A stretch of 64,000 nt of DNA from an uncultured Synechococcales cyanobacterium (GTDB lineage Bacteria; Cyanobacteriota; Cyanobacteriia; Thermosynechococcales; Thermosynechococcaceae), in the NCBI GenBank assembly GCA_902806435.1, contig CADCWO010000002.1:1-64000 (forward strand), written 5' to 3'. Of the stretch, positions 57,039 through 64,000 are shown piece by piece (within the stretch, counting starts at the first letter, position 1; the number at the start of each line of letters is the position of its first letter). The position numbers were made by a program, and so were the translations under genes. The notes beneath the pieces are model-generated. The model saw only the letters and a list, made by a program, of their open reading frames with translations, was not told where the DNA came from and made no database searches.

Positions 57039-58124
57039 CTAGGTCACTACCTTTTGCCGCCGACCTATCTTGCGACTCATCTCACGGCTCGTGCGTTGAT
57101 ATTCGTGGACGATCGGGAGTCTTTCTACCTCAAAGCGTTTCAGAGCTTCTGCAATATCTACATTAGCAGCGAGATGCCGCGATAAGCTTAAGGCGTCTTC
57201 CCACCCTGAAGTCATACCCCGTGCGCGGGTAGGGCTTTTAGCATGGGCGGCATCCCCGATTAAGACGATTCGTCCTTGATGGAGCCGGGGCAGAGGGTCA
57301 ATGTCATAAGAATAACGAGAGACAATCTGCTCAGGGACAGTTGATTCAATGACAGCCCGTGCTGCTTCTGGCAGCTTAGCAAGTTCTTCGCTAGGAATGG
57401 CTGTATTGCGCGGTATGAGTGCCCCTGCATCAGGTTCTTCTTGATCCTGTTCAATAAAGAATCCCCAGTGCGTGCGATCGCCACCAATATGAAAGAAGTT
57501 GGCATAAATCCCCCGACCACGTGCGTAGACAATAAACTTCCCTGGTGGGCAGAATGTGGTGTCTGGCGTTACACCTCGCCACACCAGGTCGCCGAGGTAG
57601 CAAAGTTCTACCCCAGTCACCACAGACTCACGGACTTTAGAGACAATTCCATCTGCCCCGACCAGTAGATCTCCTGACCAGTGGCTGCCATCGCGAAAAC
57701 GCGCCTCGACTCCGGTACTCGTCTGGGTGAGCGATTCGAGTTGAGCACCAACATGAAGGCACTCTTGCGGCAAGGCCTCCAGGAGGGCTTCTAGAATTGC
57801 CTTGCGGTGGATGAGCATCCCTGGCAGTTCATTGTCCGCATAGGTCACAGATTCAGAGCTGATCACTCCGCCCCGTAGATTACGAAACTCGAACAAGCTT
57901 ACTGGATCACCTGCGTTGATAATCTTCTGGCAGATCTGAGGATTTCCTTGATGGAGTGCTTCCATCCCAGCTTTAACTAGAAGAATGCCACACCCATCCG
58001 TCCGCGGGTGAGGTGCTTTCTCAAATAGGTCAACCTGGAACCCTTGCCTGGCCAGCAAACTCGCAAGATAAACGCCGGATGTTCCAGCACCGATAATCCC
58101 TATCCGACAGTTTGAAGCAACCAT
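57039..58124 (-). CDS. FAD-dependent aromatic-ring-type monooxygenase
   Basis: 361 residues. FAD motifs: GxGxxG in IGIIGAGTSGVYLASLLARQ (about residues 8-27), the DG motif in GDLLVGADGIVSKVR (about 160-175) and GD motif RIVLIGDAAHAKSP (about 283-296). This is the class A flavoprotein monooxygenase fold that hydroxylates aromatic or related compounds with NAD(P)H. Start ATG at 58122-58124 with AAGGAG eight bases upstream. First gene of a possible three-gene operon with the lipocalin-like and ferredoxin-GH57 genes. Substrate unknown. Confidence 0.88.
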   Translation of the reverse strand: MVASNCRIGIIGAGTSGVYLASLLARQGFQVDLFEKAPHPRTDGCGILLVKAGMEALHQGNPQICQKIINAGDPVSLFEFRNLRGGVISSESVTYADNELPGMLIHRKAILEALLEALPQECLHVGAQLESLTQTSTGVEARFRDGSHWSGDLLVGADGIVSKVRESVVTGVELCYLGDLVWRGVTPDTTFCPPGKFIVYARGRGIYANFFHIGGDRTHWGFFIEQDQEEPDAGALIPRNTAIPSEELAKLPEAARAVIESTVPEQIVSRYSYDIDPLPRLHQGRIVLIGDAAHAKSPTRARGMTSGWEDALSLSRHLAANVDIAEALKRFEVERLPIVHEYQRTSREMSRKIGRRQKVVT

Positions 58125-58341
58125 CTGTCTGATCTCCTTATTTAATGCTGCTGAGATACCGTCGAGCTTCCTGCGTGTACTTTGGGCCGCATTGAAGTAG
58201 AACTGGACCCCTTACTTCAATCGTAAAAGAGCTACTAACCGGCAAGTACTAACTTTTCGTTAATTTCAGCACTGAAGCATCTGTTAGATGGGTTTACACT
58301 TGGAGCAGTAGAAAGATAACGGGTAAATAAACTGAATTCTT

Positions 58342-59991
58342 ATGCAACTCCAAGAAAAAATTGAATTAAGCCTCGCCGAAAAGATCCAATCAATTTTTCC
58401 TGAGGAACACAGCATACCAGCGGAAGTTCAACTCATAGACCCAATTCATCAAACAGAATACTTGATCAATGGCGAGTTGCGTCGTTGGGATGGTCCAACG
58501 CAAGAATCCTTTTCGTCAATTTACCTGAAAGGTGAGGCTGGGCTTACTCCTAAACTGATTGGTAGTTTTCCGCTACTCACTGAAAAAGAAGCTCTGGAAG
58601 TTTTGGATGCGGCAGTTGCTGCCTACGACTACGGTAGAGGACCCTGGCCCACGATGTCGGTAGCAGGGCGGATTGAGCATATCCAGGACTTTGCCTACCG
58701 GATGAAGGAGAAACGGCAGGAAGTCGTCAAACTGTTGATGTGGGAGATAGGTAAATCCTTACCCGATTCCGAGAAGGAATTTGATCGGACAATCGCCTAT
58801 ATCGAAGATACAATCGATGCCCTGAAGAACCTGGACCGCAACAATTCCCGGTTTGTCTTAGAACAAGGCATCATTGGGCAGATTCGTCGTGCCCCGTTGG
58901 GTGTCACCCTGTGTTTGGGCCCAACCAACTACCCTCTTAATGAAACCTTCACGACCCTGATTCCGGCCTTGATCATGGGCAATACCGTGGTCCTGAAGCC
59001 ACCACGGCCAGGGGTTGTGCTTTATAGCCCTTTGCTTGAAGCCTTCCGGGATGCGTTTCCGCCAGGGGTAGTGAATACGGTCTACGGCAATGGCCGGGAA
59101 GTAACGCCACCCCTAATGGCTTCCGGTAAGATTGATGCCCTGGCTTTTATTGGTTCTAGTCGCGCGGCAAGTTCCCTCAAAAAGCTGCACCCCAAACCGC
59201 ACCGTTTGCGGAGCATTCTTGGGCTGGAAGCAAAGAACCCCGGTATTGTTCTGCCTTACGCCGATCTGGACCTGGCTGTTAAAGAATGTGTTCTGGGAAC
59301 GTTATCGTACAACGGCCAGCGTTGCACGGCGCTGAAGATTTTGTTTGTCCACACCCAAATTGTCGATGATTTTCTAGAACGGTTTTCAGCCGCGATCGCC
59401 AACCTGAAATTTGGGATGCCTTGGGAAAAAGGCGTCACTGTGACGCCGCTTCCGGAACCAGGCAAGCCCAAGTATTTCACCGAACTTGTAGAAGATGCCC
59501 AGCAATTTGGAGCCCGGATTGTGAATCAAGGGGGCGGTACAGTCAATGAAACTTTCTTTTATCCAGCGGTGATCTACCCGGCAACTGCTGAGATGCGACT
59601 CTACCGGGAAGAGCAGTTTGGTCCCGTGATTCCAGTCATCCCCTTTGACGATATTGAGACACCGATTCAATACATTGTCGATTCCGACTACGGGCAGCAG
59701 GTGAGCATTTTTGGTCAGGATGCCGATACGATCGCGAAACTGGTTGATCCCCTTGTCAACCAGGTTTGCCGGGTCAACATCAATAGCCAATGCCAGCGCG
59801 GGCCTGACACTTTTCCCTTCACAGGGCGCAAAGACTCCGCTGAAGGTACCCTCTCCGTTGCCGATGCACTGCGGGCATTTTCTATCCGTACGCTAGTCGC
59901 CGCCAAAAACACAGAGGTCAATAAGTCAATGCTGACTAAGATTGTGCGAGAGCATCAATCCAACTTCTTATCGACGGATTTCATCCTTTAA
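58342..59991 (+). CDS. gapN: Non-phosphorylating NADP-dependent glyceraldehyde-3-phosphate dehydrogenase (GapN-type)
   Basis: 549 residues, aldehyde dehydrogenase superfamily. Catalytic Glu in LGLEAKNPG (near residue 295) and Cys in NGQRCTALK (near 328). The C-terminal block NINSQCQRGPDTFPFTGRKDSAEGT is characteristic of GapN, which oxidises glyceraldehyde-3-phosphate straight to 3-phosphoglycerate with NADP+, bypassing ATP formation. Longer N-terminus than many ALDHs. ATG at 58342. Followed by pgl; both relate to NADPH supply. Confidence 0.85.
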   Translation: MQLQEKIELSLAEKIQSIFPEEHSIPAEVQLIDPIHQTEYLINGELRRWDGPTQESFSSIYLKGEAGLTPKLIGSFPLLTEKEALEVLDAAVAAYDYGRGPWPTMSVAGRIEHIQDFAYRMKEKRQEVVKLLMWEIGKSLPDSEKEFDRTIAYIEDTIDALKNLDRNNSRFVLEQGIIGQIRRAPLGVTLCLGPTNYPLNETFTTLIPALIMGNTVVLKPPRPGVVLYSPLLEAFRDAFPPGVVNTVYGNGREVTPPLMASGKIDALAFIGSSRAASSLKKLHPKPHRLRSILGLEAKNPGIVLPYADLDLAVKECVLGTLSYNGQRCTALKILFVHTQIVDDFLERFSAAIANLKFGMPWEKGVTVTPLPEPGKPKYFTELVEDAQQFGARIVNQGGGTVNETFFYPAVIYPATAEMRLYREEQFGPVIPVIPFDDIETPIQYIVDSDYGQQVSIFGQDADTIAKLVDPLVNQVCRVNINSQCQRGPDTFPFTGRKDSAEGTLSVADALRAFSIRTLVAAKNTEVNKSMLTKIVREHQSNFLSTDFIL

Positions 59992-60071
59992 GGGCCTTCA
60001 GTGCTTGCGTCATCTAGCCGGTTGAAGTGCGATCATGAAGCTTGAGGATTGCAGTCAATAACGGAATAGAG

Positions 60072-60794
60072 ATGAGCAAGACAGTTGAAGTGTTGCCAGA
60101 CTTGGCAAGTTTAATCCACCGCGGATTGGAGCTGAGTCTGGCTGAAATCAAAAGTGCGATCGCCGAGCGTGGACAGTGTACGTTAGCCCTGGCCGGGGGC
60201 GGTACCCCTAAACCCCTATACGAAGCGCTAGCAACTCAGGATTTGCCTTGGGAGAAAATCCAGATTTTTTGGGGCGATGAGCGCTACGTTCCCCCAGATG
60301 ACTCAGATAGCAACCAACGGATGGCGCGTCAGGCTTGGCTAGACCAAGTCCCCATTCCGGTGGCCAACCTGCACCCAATACCAACAGATGAGGCTGATCC
60401 AGCCGTTGCCGCTCAGAAATACGAGCAACACCTGCAAGCTTTTTTTGGCATCGCTCCTGGAGAATTCCCTGCTTTAGATCTAATTTTTCTGGGAATTGGG
60501 AACGATGGACATACAGCTTCCTTGTTTCCCCATACGGAGGCCTTGCAAGTCTGCGATCGCCTGATCACTGTTGGCAACAAAGATGGACAGCCCCGGATCA
60601 CCTTTACAGTACCCTTGATCAACCAAGCTCGCTGTGTGATGTTCTTGGTGGCTGGAGAGAGTAAACAACCTGCCTTAGAGCAAATATTTGCCCCTGAAGC
60701 AGAGGCAAGCGACTATCCCGCCCGGTTCATTCAGCCCACAGGCAAACTGTTATGGCTTTTGGATCAACCCGCTGGGAACAGGCTAAAACCCTAA
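60072..60794 (+). CDS. pgl: 6-phosphogluconolactonase
   Basis: 240 residues, DevB/Pgl type. Conserved motifs: TLALAGGGTPKPLYEAL, IFWGDERYVPPDD, LDLIFLGIGNDGHTASLFPHT. It hydrolyses the lactone made by glucose-6-phosphate dehydrogenase in the oxidative pentose phosphate pathway. The ATG at 60072 (preceded by GGAATAGAG) is chosen over an in-frame TTG at 60042. It follows gapN by 80 bases and may share its transcript. Confidence 0.95.
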   Translation: MSKTVEVLPDLASLIHRGLELSLAEIKSAIAERGQCTLALAGGGTPKPLYEALATQDLPWEKIQIFWGDERYVPPDDSDSNQRMARQAWLDQVPIPVANLHPIPTDEADPAVAAQKYEQHLQAFFGIAPGEFPALDLIFLGIGNDGHTASLFPHTEALQVCDRLITVGNKDGQPRITFTVPLINQARCVMFLVAGESKQPALEQIFAPEAEASDYPARFIQPTGKLLWLLDQPAGNRLKP

Positions 60795-61031
60795 CTGTCA
60801 GGCTGTAGCTCTAGTTCATGCTTCTCTCCTGTCAACTTGTGTGTTTCAAGCGCTCAGGGGTAGCCGAGTCTCTAGTTCCCGTTGTCAAATAAAGCGCCAG
60901 CCCAGATCAACAGGGAGTGTTTGCTTGGTATGACTTTGATTTGTAAAAAATCTAGATTGCCAGCAGCGCTACCAGCCCTATTTGTTGATGCTGGTTTAAG
61001 GATTGGTCGGATGGGATACCAGGAAAAATCT

Positions 61032-61748
61032 ATGATTAGTTGTCCTCGTTGTCTGCACCAAAACGTTGAGACTGCTACCCACTGTAAAGTGTGCCAGACA
61101 AGTTTATCTATGACTAGTTTTTGTCCGAACTGTGGAGCCTCTATGCCACAGGAGGCCACTTTCTGCGGACAATGCGGCGTGAAGCTTGGGCAAACGGTCG
61201 GGGTCAGCTCTCAAGCCCCAAGTGCACCTGAGCTACCCACACTTCCTGATCTTGAGCCCCCAAATACCTTGTTTGACTTGGAGCAGTTAGCTGCCAAGCT
61301 TGAGCCACCTACAAGGGCAGGAGAGAGTATAGCTGAGCTTACGCTGCCTCCTCTACCAGCTACTTCTTACGTTTCCAAGCCTACCCCTGCTGGGGGACCG
61401 CAAACGCAGTTGCAACGGCAGGCAGCAGCTCACTTGCTACACGTGCACTCTGGGACAACGATTGCCCTGCCCCTAACCTTAAGCATGATTCATATTGGCA
61501 AGCAAAATGAGCAGCTTCCCCCGGATGTTGATGTCGCTGGGTTTCCGCATTCTGAGGTTGTCTCGCGTATTCACGCCAATATTCGCCTGGAAGCAGATAG
61601 CTTTTTTATCGAAGACATCGGTAGTGCGAACGGCACTTATATCAACCATACTTTCTTGCCTCCCGGGAATCGTCACCGGCTGCGGCATGGCGATCGCATT
61701 GCCTTGGGCAAAGGAGACTTGGTTAGCTTCCTGTTTCAAATGGATTAA
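61032..61748 (+). CDS. FHA-domain protein with N-terminal zinc ribbons
   Basis: 238 residues. N-terminal double zinc ribbon: CPRCLHQNVETATHCKVC (C4, C7) and CPNCGASMPQEATFCGQCG. A Pro-rich linker follows (about 70-125), then an FHA domain (about 150-235) with VVSRIHA and the GSANGTYIN loop. FHA domains bind phosphothreonine, linking the protein to Ser/Thr kinase signalling. ATG at 61032 with AGGA eight bases upstream is preferred over upstream in-frame starts, because the zinc ribbon begins right after it. Confidence 0.85.
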   Translation: MISCPRCLHQNVETATHCKVCQTSLSMTSFCPNCGASMPQEATFCGQCGVKLGQTVGVSSQAPSAPELPTLPDLEPPNTLFDLEQLAAKLEPPTRAGESIAELTLPPLPATSYVSKPTPAGGPQTQLQRQAAAHLLHVHSGTTIALPLTLSMIHIGKQNEQLPPDVDVAGFPHSEVVSRIHANIRLEADSFFIEDIGSANGTYINHTFLPPGNRHRLRHGDRIALGKGDLVSFLFQMD

Positions 61749-61813
61749 CCGAAAGCGGTATCCCTGAAGCATATTGGTTAATTCATTTATCCTACTGAGA
61801 CGCCTCAATTATT

Positions 61814-62161
61814 GTGATTACCATTACTCTCCTGCACCCTGTTCAGTCTACCCCTGTTCAAAACTGGACCTTCCAGCATGAACCTGTGATTCGGGTTGGC
61901 CGGGCAGCGGATAACCATGTGATTCTTTACAGTGCAGTTGTGTCTCGTTATCACGTCGAACTAAGACAGGCAGGAAACCGGTGGGAGGTGGTCAGCTTAG
62001 GCTCAAATGGTACTTTCCTCAATGACCAGCAAGTGAAACAAGCCCCTTTAGTTGATGGTGCCATTCTGCGGATTGCTCGTTCTGGACCTAGTATTCAGGT
62101 TCACCTTAGTGCAAAAGATCGGCTGGCAGGAGACGAGCTGCCCACTTCTACCGAACCTTAG
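61814..62161 (+). CDS. Small FHA-domain protein
   Basis: 115 residues, almost entirely one FHA domain: VIRVGRAADNHVIL, VVSRYHVEL, GSNGTFLNDQQV. Start is GTG at 61814. It lies 65 bases after the zinc-ribbon FHA protein, so the two may act in the same phospho-signalling step. No kinase gene is next to them in the window. Confidence 0.82.
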   Translation: MITITLLHPVQSTPVQNWTFQHEPVIRVGRAADNHVILYSAVVSRYHVELRQAGNRWEVVSLGSNGTFLNDQQVKQAPLVDGAILRIARSGPSIQVHLSAKDRLAGDELPTSTEP

Positions 62162-62290
62162 CCGGAGTTTTGGCTGCTATGTATCCAACCATCCGGTTTC
62201 CCTAGGCTTGGCTGTTTTGTTTCAAAAGCAACTCCCAATTAGACTGATGTCTGCTGGCGCAGAACTTGGGCTAAACGCTTTAATTAAAGC

Positions 62291-63211
62291 ATGAGCGACT
62301 TGCCCATCGTCTACCATCCAGACTACGTGGCACCGCTGCCGACGGGACACCGTTTTCCGATGTCCAAATTCCGGCAACTTTACGAGTTACTGTTGCGGGA
62401 TGGAGTCGTCAATTTAGAGCAATTCCAGCAACCTGAGCGCCCGCCGCAAGCTTGGTTAGAGCTAATCCACTCCCCTGAATATGTTCAGGCTTACTGTGAT
62501 GGCACTCTTGATCTTAAAGCTCAGCGGCGGATTGGCTTACCCTGGAGCGAACGGTTAGCTCATCGAACTTGTGTTGCGGTTGGCGGAACGATCATGACGG
62601 CACGGCTGGCCCTATCCCACGGGCTAGCTTGCAATACGGCAGGCGGGACTCATCATGCCTTCCCGACATTTGGCTCTGGCTTTTGTATTTTTAATGACCT
62701 GGCGATCGCGGCGCGGGTGCTACAAGCCACAGGATTGGTGCAAAAAATTTTGATTGTGGACTTAGATGTGCACCAGGGGGATGGCACAGCCCTGATATTC
62801 CAAGCAGACCGAAACGTATTTACGTTCTCGATGCACTGTGACATCAACTTTCCGGGGACGAAGCAGCGTAGTGATCTCGACGTCCCACTCCCACCAGGGA
62901 TGGAAGACGATGATTACCTGAGAACTTTAGCCGACCACCTACCGGGATTACTCGATGATTTTCAGCCTGATCTCATCCTCTACGATGCTGGGGTTGATCC
63001 GCATTTGGCTGATCGCTTAGGCAAGCTGGCCCTCACGGATACAGGCCTATTCCGGCGGGAAATGCAGGTTCTCGGTACCTGTATTGCTCAGGGATATCCG
63101 GTTGCCTGTGTGATTGGTGGCGGTTATGCCGATGATCTAGCGGCGCTAGTCTACCGTCACTCCTTGTTACACCGGGCCGCCAGCGACGTGTATCGGCAGT
63201 ACAAACTCTAG
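62291..63211 (+). CDS. Histone-deacetylase-family (acetoin-utilisation-type) deacetylase
   Basis: 306 residues with the full deacetylase pattern: HPDYVAPLPTGHRFPM near the N-terminus, NTAGGTHHA (catalytic His pair), DLDVHQGDGT and YDAGVDPH (zinc-binding Asp, His, Asp). Bacterial members act on acetylated lysine, polyamines or other amides. ATG at 62291. Downstream lies a GC-rich structured region before the SAM hydrolase-type gene. Confidence 0.92.
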   Translation: MSDLPIVYHPDYVAPLPTGHRFPMSKFRQLYELLLRDGVVNLEQFQQPERPPQAWLELIHSPEYVQAYCDGTLDLKAQRRIGLPWSERLAHRTCVAVGGTIMTARLALSHGLACNTAGGTHHAFPTFGSGFCIFNDLAIAARVLQATGLVQKILIVDLDVHQGDGTALIFQADRNVFTFSMHCDINFPGTKQRSDLDVPLPPGMEDDDYLRTLADHLPGLLDDFQPDLILYDAGVDPHLADRLGKLALTDTGLFRREMQVLGTCIAQGYPVACVIGGGYADDLAALVYRHSLLHRAASDVYRQYKL

Positions 63212-63214
63212 AGC

Positions 63215-63276
63215 GACGGCTTGATATGCCGTCACAGCGCCCCTGGGGATGGGCCGCAGGGCAGAGGCTGTGACGG
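63215..63276 (+). promoter_or_regulatory. Mutually exclusive hairpins before the SAM hydrolase-type gene
   Basis: Hairpin A: GACGGC (63215-63220) with GCCGTC (63228-63233). Hairpin B: CCGTCACAGC (63229-63238) with GCTGTGACGG (63267-63276), with a further GCCCCTG/CAGGGC stem inside. The two share 63229-63233, so only one can form at a time. It could be an attenuator, an intrinsic terminator-like element without a T-run, or an mRNA-processing site. Confidence 0.45.
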
Positions 63277-63354
63277 GGCTGAAGTGAGTACTGTAATGGG
63301 AGGAGTACAAACCAGTTTGCCACAGCGCTATACGATTCCATAGGAGGAGAGCTG

Positions 63355-64000
63355 ATGTTGGTACACATCATTGCTGACTACGGCCAAGGTGATCTTGCCT
63401 TTGCTGAGGTTGTGCAGCGGATTAAGTTCTATCTGCCCGATGCTGAGCCAGTACTGACGCCCGTGCCCGCTTTTGCCACACTAGCAGCCGGATTCTGTAT
63501 TGCCCAGCTGGGCTTGAATGATGCCCCCCAAGGTAGCATCATCTACCATAACGTTGCCCCGCGTACAGATGATGAACAGGCACGCCTGAGCAACGCTGGT
63601 GAGGGGTTGGCATTTGCACGGTTACCGACCGGTGTACGGATTATCGGTGTCAATGCTGGTCATGCTTTCTCATTCGTGCGCGATGCAGCCGAGGAGTTGC
63701 GTTGGGCTGCGGTTGCTGACAAGGGCTCACAATTTCGTTCTCGGGATCTATTTCCCCAAGCAGCAAGCGCAATAGCGCTAGGGCAACCTGATGCTTTAGC
63801 TGCGAAGATAGATCCCTCGCAGATTCCAAACGTGCCGCAAAATTGCGTTGCCTATATTGACGGCTACGGCAATTTAAAAACAACGATCCGTAGTACCAGT
63901 AAGATTGCTGATGGCTCTACGGTTCGGGTACGGATTGCTGATGTGGAGCAGAAAGCGATCGCCAGCAGTGGCAGCTTTGCGGTTGAGCCAAACCAGTTGG
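63355..64000 (+). CDS. SAM hydrolase/adenosyltransferase-like (DUF62) protein, N-terminal part
   Basis: ATG at 63355 with AGGAGGAG just upstream; the frame stays open to the right edge, giving about 215 residues. The order of features (IIADYGQGDLAFAEVV at the N-terminus; IIGVNAGHAFSFV; RSRDLFPQAA; NCVAYIDGYGNLKTT) resembles the DUF62 family of S-adenosylmethionine hydrolases and related chlorinases/fluorinases, though the usual N-terminal TDFG is replaced by ADYG. Family assignment is moderately sure; the halogenase activity itself is unlikely. Confidence 0.7.
   Translation, partial: MLVHIIADYGQGDLAFAEVVQRIKFYLPDAEPVLTPVPAFATLAAGFCIAQLGLNDAPQGSIIYHNVAPRTDDEQARLSNAGEGLAFARLPTGVRIIGVNAGHAFSFVRDAAEELRWAAVADKGSQFRSRDLFPQAASAIALGQPDALAAKIDPSQIPNVPQNCVAYIDGYGNLKTTIRSTSKIADGSTVRVRIADVEQKAIASSGSFAVEPNQL

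Overview
The window is chromosomal DNA from a cyanobacterium. Evidence: photosynthesis genes (psbE-psbF-psbL-psbJ with ycf48 and rubA, psaI, petM), phylloquinone genes (menA and a DHNA-CoA thioesterase), a cyanobacterial glucolipid synthase (mgdA), and frequent GCGATCGC (HIP1) octamers inside genes. Genus cannot be decided from sequence reading alone. Most of the window is ordinary, well-spaced core genome. There is no rRNA, CRISPR array, intact insertion sequence or prophage, and one tRNA gene (Leu, anticodon UAG).

Layout. 1-9.4 kb: the start of a multi-HAMP histidine kinase (runs off the left edge), DHNA-CoA thioesterase, a TerB-like protein, ligA, psaI, the photosystem II operon rubA-ycf48-psbEFLJ, petM, a phosphotransacetylase-like protein with a Trp-rich partner, and a probable EbsA pilus protein. 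9.8-23.6 kb: a radical SAM gene overlapping mgdA, dnaX, rnhA, a large outer-membrane barrel protein, mgtE, and sbcC divergent from an unknown small gene, both preceded by LexA-type boxes. 23.7-32.6 kb: two M16 peptidases, csbD, mobA, a decayed SRAP (YedK/HMCES-type) gene, a pilQ-like secretin, a membrane protein and menA. 32.8-41.6 kb: uvrC, a decayed EAL domain, an Rmd1/YagE-like protein, an M14 carboxypeptidase coupled to a Dabb protein, a peroxiredoxin-like protein, a 2H phosphoesterase, a small unlisted ORF and tRNA-Leu. 41.6-53.5 kb: a PEP-CTERM metalloprotease, metH, a large radical SAM protein, an atypical pdxJ and ppsA. 53.6-64 kb: an SGNH hydrolase, a three-gene cluster (FAD monooxygenase, lipocalin-like protein, ferredoxin-GH57 fusion), gapN, pgl, two FHA proteins, an HDAC-like deacetylase and the start of a SAM hydrolase-type gene.

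How the genes connect: photosystem II assembly is the only long classical operon. DNA repair is well represented (ligA, sbcC, uvrC, dnaX, rnhA, the LexA-boxed unknown gene and the dead SRAP gene). gapN and pgl both bear on NADPH supply. The most interesting leads are the LexA-boxed unknown gene, the radical SAM/mgdA overlap, the FAD monooxygenase-lipocalin-ferredoxin/GH57 cluster, the Bacteroidetes-type pdxJ, and a 30-nt palindromic insertion with an 8-bp direct repeat preserved inside the SRAP pseudogene. No wholly new multi-gene system was proven.
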